A DNA stretch of 64,000 nt, taken from Thalassobellus citreus (GTDB taxonomy: Bacteria > Bacteroidota > Bacteroidia > Flavobacteriales > Flavobacteriaceae). Shown here one piece after another: positions 63,836 to 64,000 of this stretch. Within the stretch, counting starts at the first letter, position 1; each line of letters opens with the position of its first letter. The notes below the pieces were generated by a model that was not told where the DNA came from, ran no database searches, and saw only the letters and a list, made by a program, of their open reading frames with translations. A program made the translations under genes and the position numbers. The stretch is taken from NCBI RefSeq assembly GCF_044385915.1, contig NZ_JBISCC010000130.1:247426-311425 (forward strand). The letters are read 5' to 3'.

Positions 63836-64000
63836 TCATGGTTTAACAACATTATTAGTTAATGTAATATTTTCTGAATCTAATATTTGAAAATCAGTAT
63901 TACTAGCATTTCCTTCAAAAGCAATATTTTTTCCGTTTTTTATATACAATTTGAAATTTGTGTTACTTGTATTAAAATCACAATCTTTAAAAGTTATTTG
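63836..64000 (-). CDS. C-terminal end of a second beta-helix protein (cut by window edge)
   Basis: Fifty-four codons before a TGA read as the end of a protein homologous to the C-terminus of the neighbouring beta-helix lipoprotein. QITFKDCDFNT, NTDFQILDSENITLTNN and the terminal residues align with QISFDSCTLNT and NTDFEIIDSENIILTNN of the neighbour. It is therefore a tandem paralogue in the same orientation, about 160 bp upstream. The rest lies beyond position 64000. Confidence 0.85.
   Translation of the reverse strand, partial: QITFKDCDFNTSNTNFKLYIKNGKNIAFEGNASNTDFQILDSENITLTNNVVKP

Overview
The window reads as chromosomal DNA of a marine-type Flavobacteriaceae (Bacteroidota). The signs are a very A+T-rich composition, a type IX secretion regulator (PorX) with a protein carrying a T9SS sorting tail, an LpxC-FabZ fusion, a CarboxypepD_reg/TonB-type outer-membrane receptor, starts without Shine-Dalgarno sequences, and many -7 elements of the Bacteroidota form TAnnTTTG. 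No rRNA, tRNA, IS element, phage gene or CRISPR array was seen.

Layout. Positions 1-3,600 hold the 5' end of leuC, an acyl-CoA thioesterase, two conserved hypotheticals, a TruA-type pseudouridine synthase and a small membrane protein. Positions 3,635-11,403 hold a complete histidine operon on the minus strand, read hisL-hisG-D-C-(GIY-YIG ORF)-B-H-A-F-IE. It begins with a 17-residue leader peptide (four His codons) and an intrinsic terminator, which together form an attenuator. Every junction with room for it carries a short palindromic element, and one such element is translated as the N-terminus of HisH. Positions 11,800-17,500 hold an M1 metallopeptidase, then a minus-strand group of SPFH protein, VWA membrane protein and FabG. 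Positions 17,700-25,970 (minus) hold two small lipoproteins, sucD, and the lipid A block lpxD / lpxC-fabZ / lpxA / efp / second lpxD, plus an HD phosphohydrolase. Positions 26,071-33,255 hold porX, tsaE, a repeat-containing small ORF overlapping a membrane protein, a TonB-type receptor, alanine dehydrogenase and a DUF4258-like protein.

Positions 33,252-58,545 form an exopolysaccharide/capsule locus of the Wzx/Wzy type, interrupted by proline dehydrogenase and aroB. A PglC-like initiating transferase, a CpsB-type phosphatase, a Wzc tyrosine kinase, a Wza exporter, a PglF-like dehydratase and a PglE-like aminotransferase lie left of a 674-bp divergent region. Right of it are a TviC-like epimerase, two UDP-sugar dehydrogenases, Wzx, five glycosyltransferases, a formyltransferase, a pyruvyltransferase, an EpsG-type polymerase and a polysaccharide deacetylase. 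The predicted product is an acidic polymer containing uronic acids and amino sugars, with possible N-formyl and pyruvate-ketal groups.

The right edge (58,889-64,000) has a T9SS-exported leucine-rich-repeat protein with recent internal duplications, and two tandem parallel beta-helix proteins, the second cut by the window end. The most unusual material is the his operon: its attenuator, the palindromes at its junctions, the element-derived HisH N-terminus, and a GIY-YIG ORF bracketed by related palindromes.
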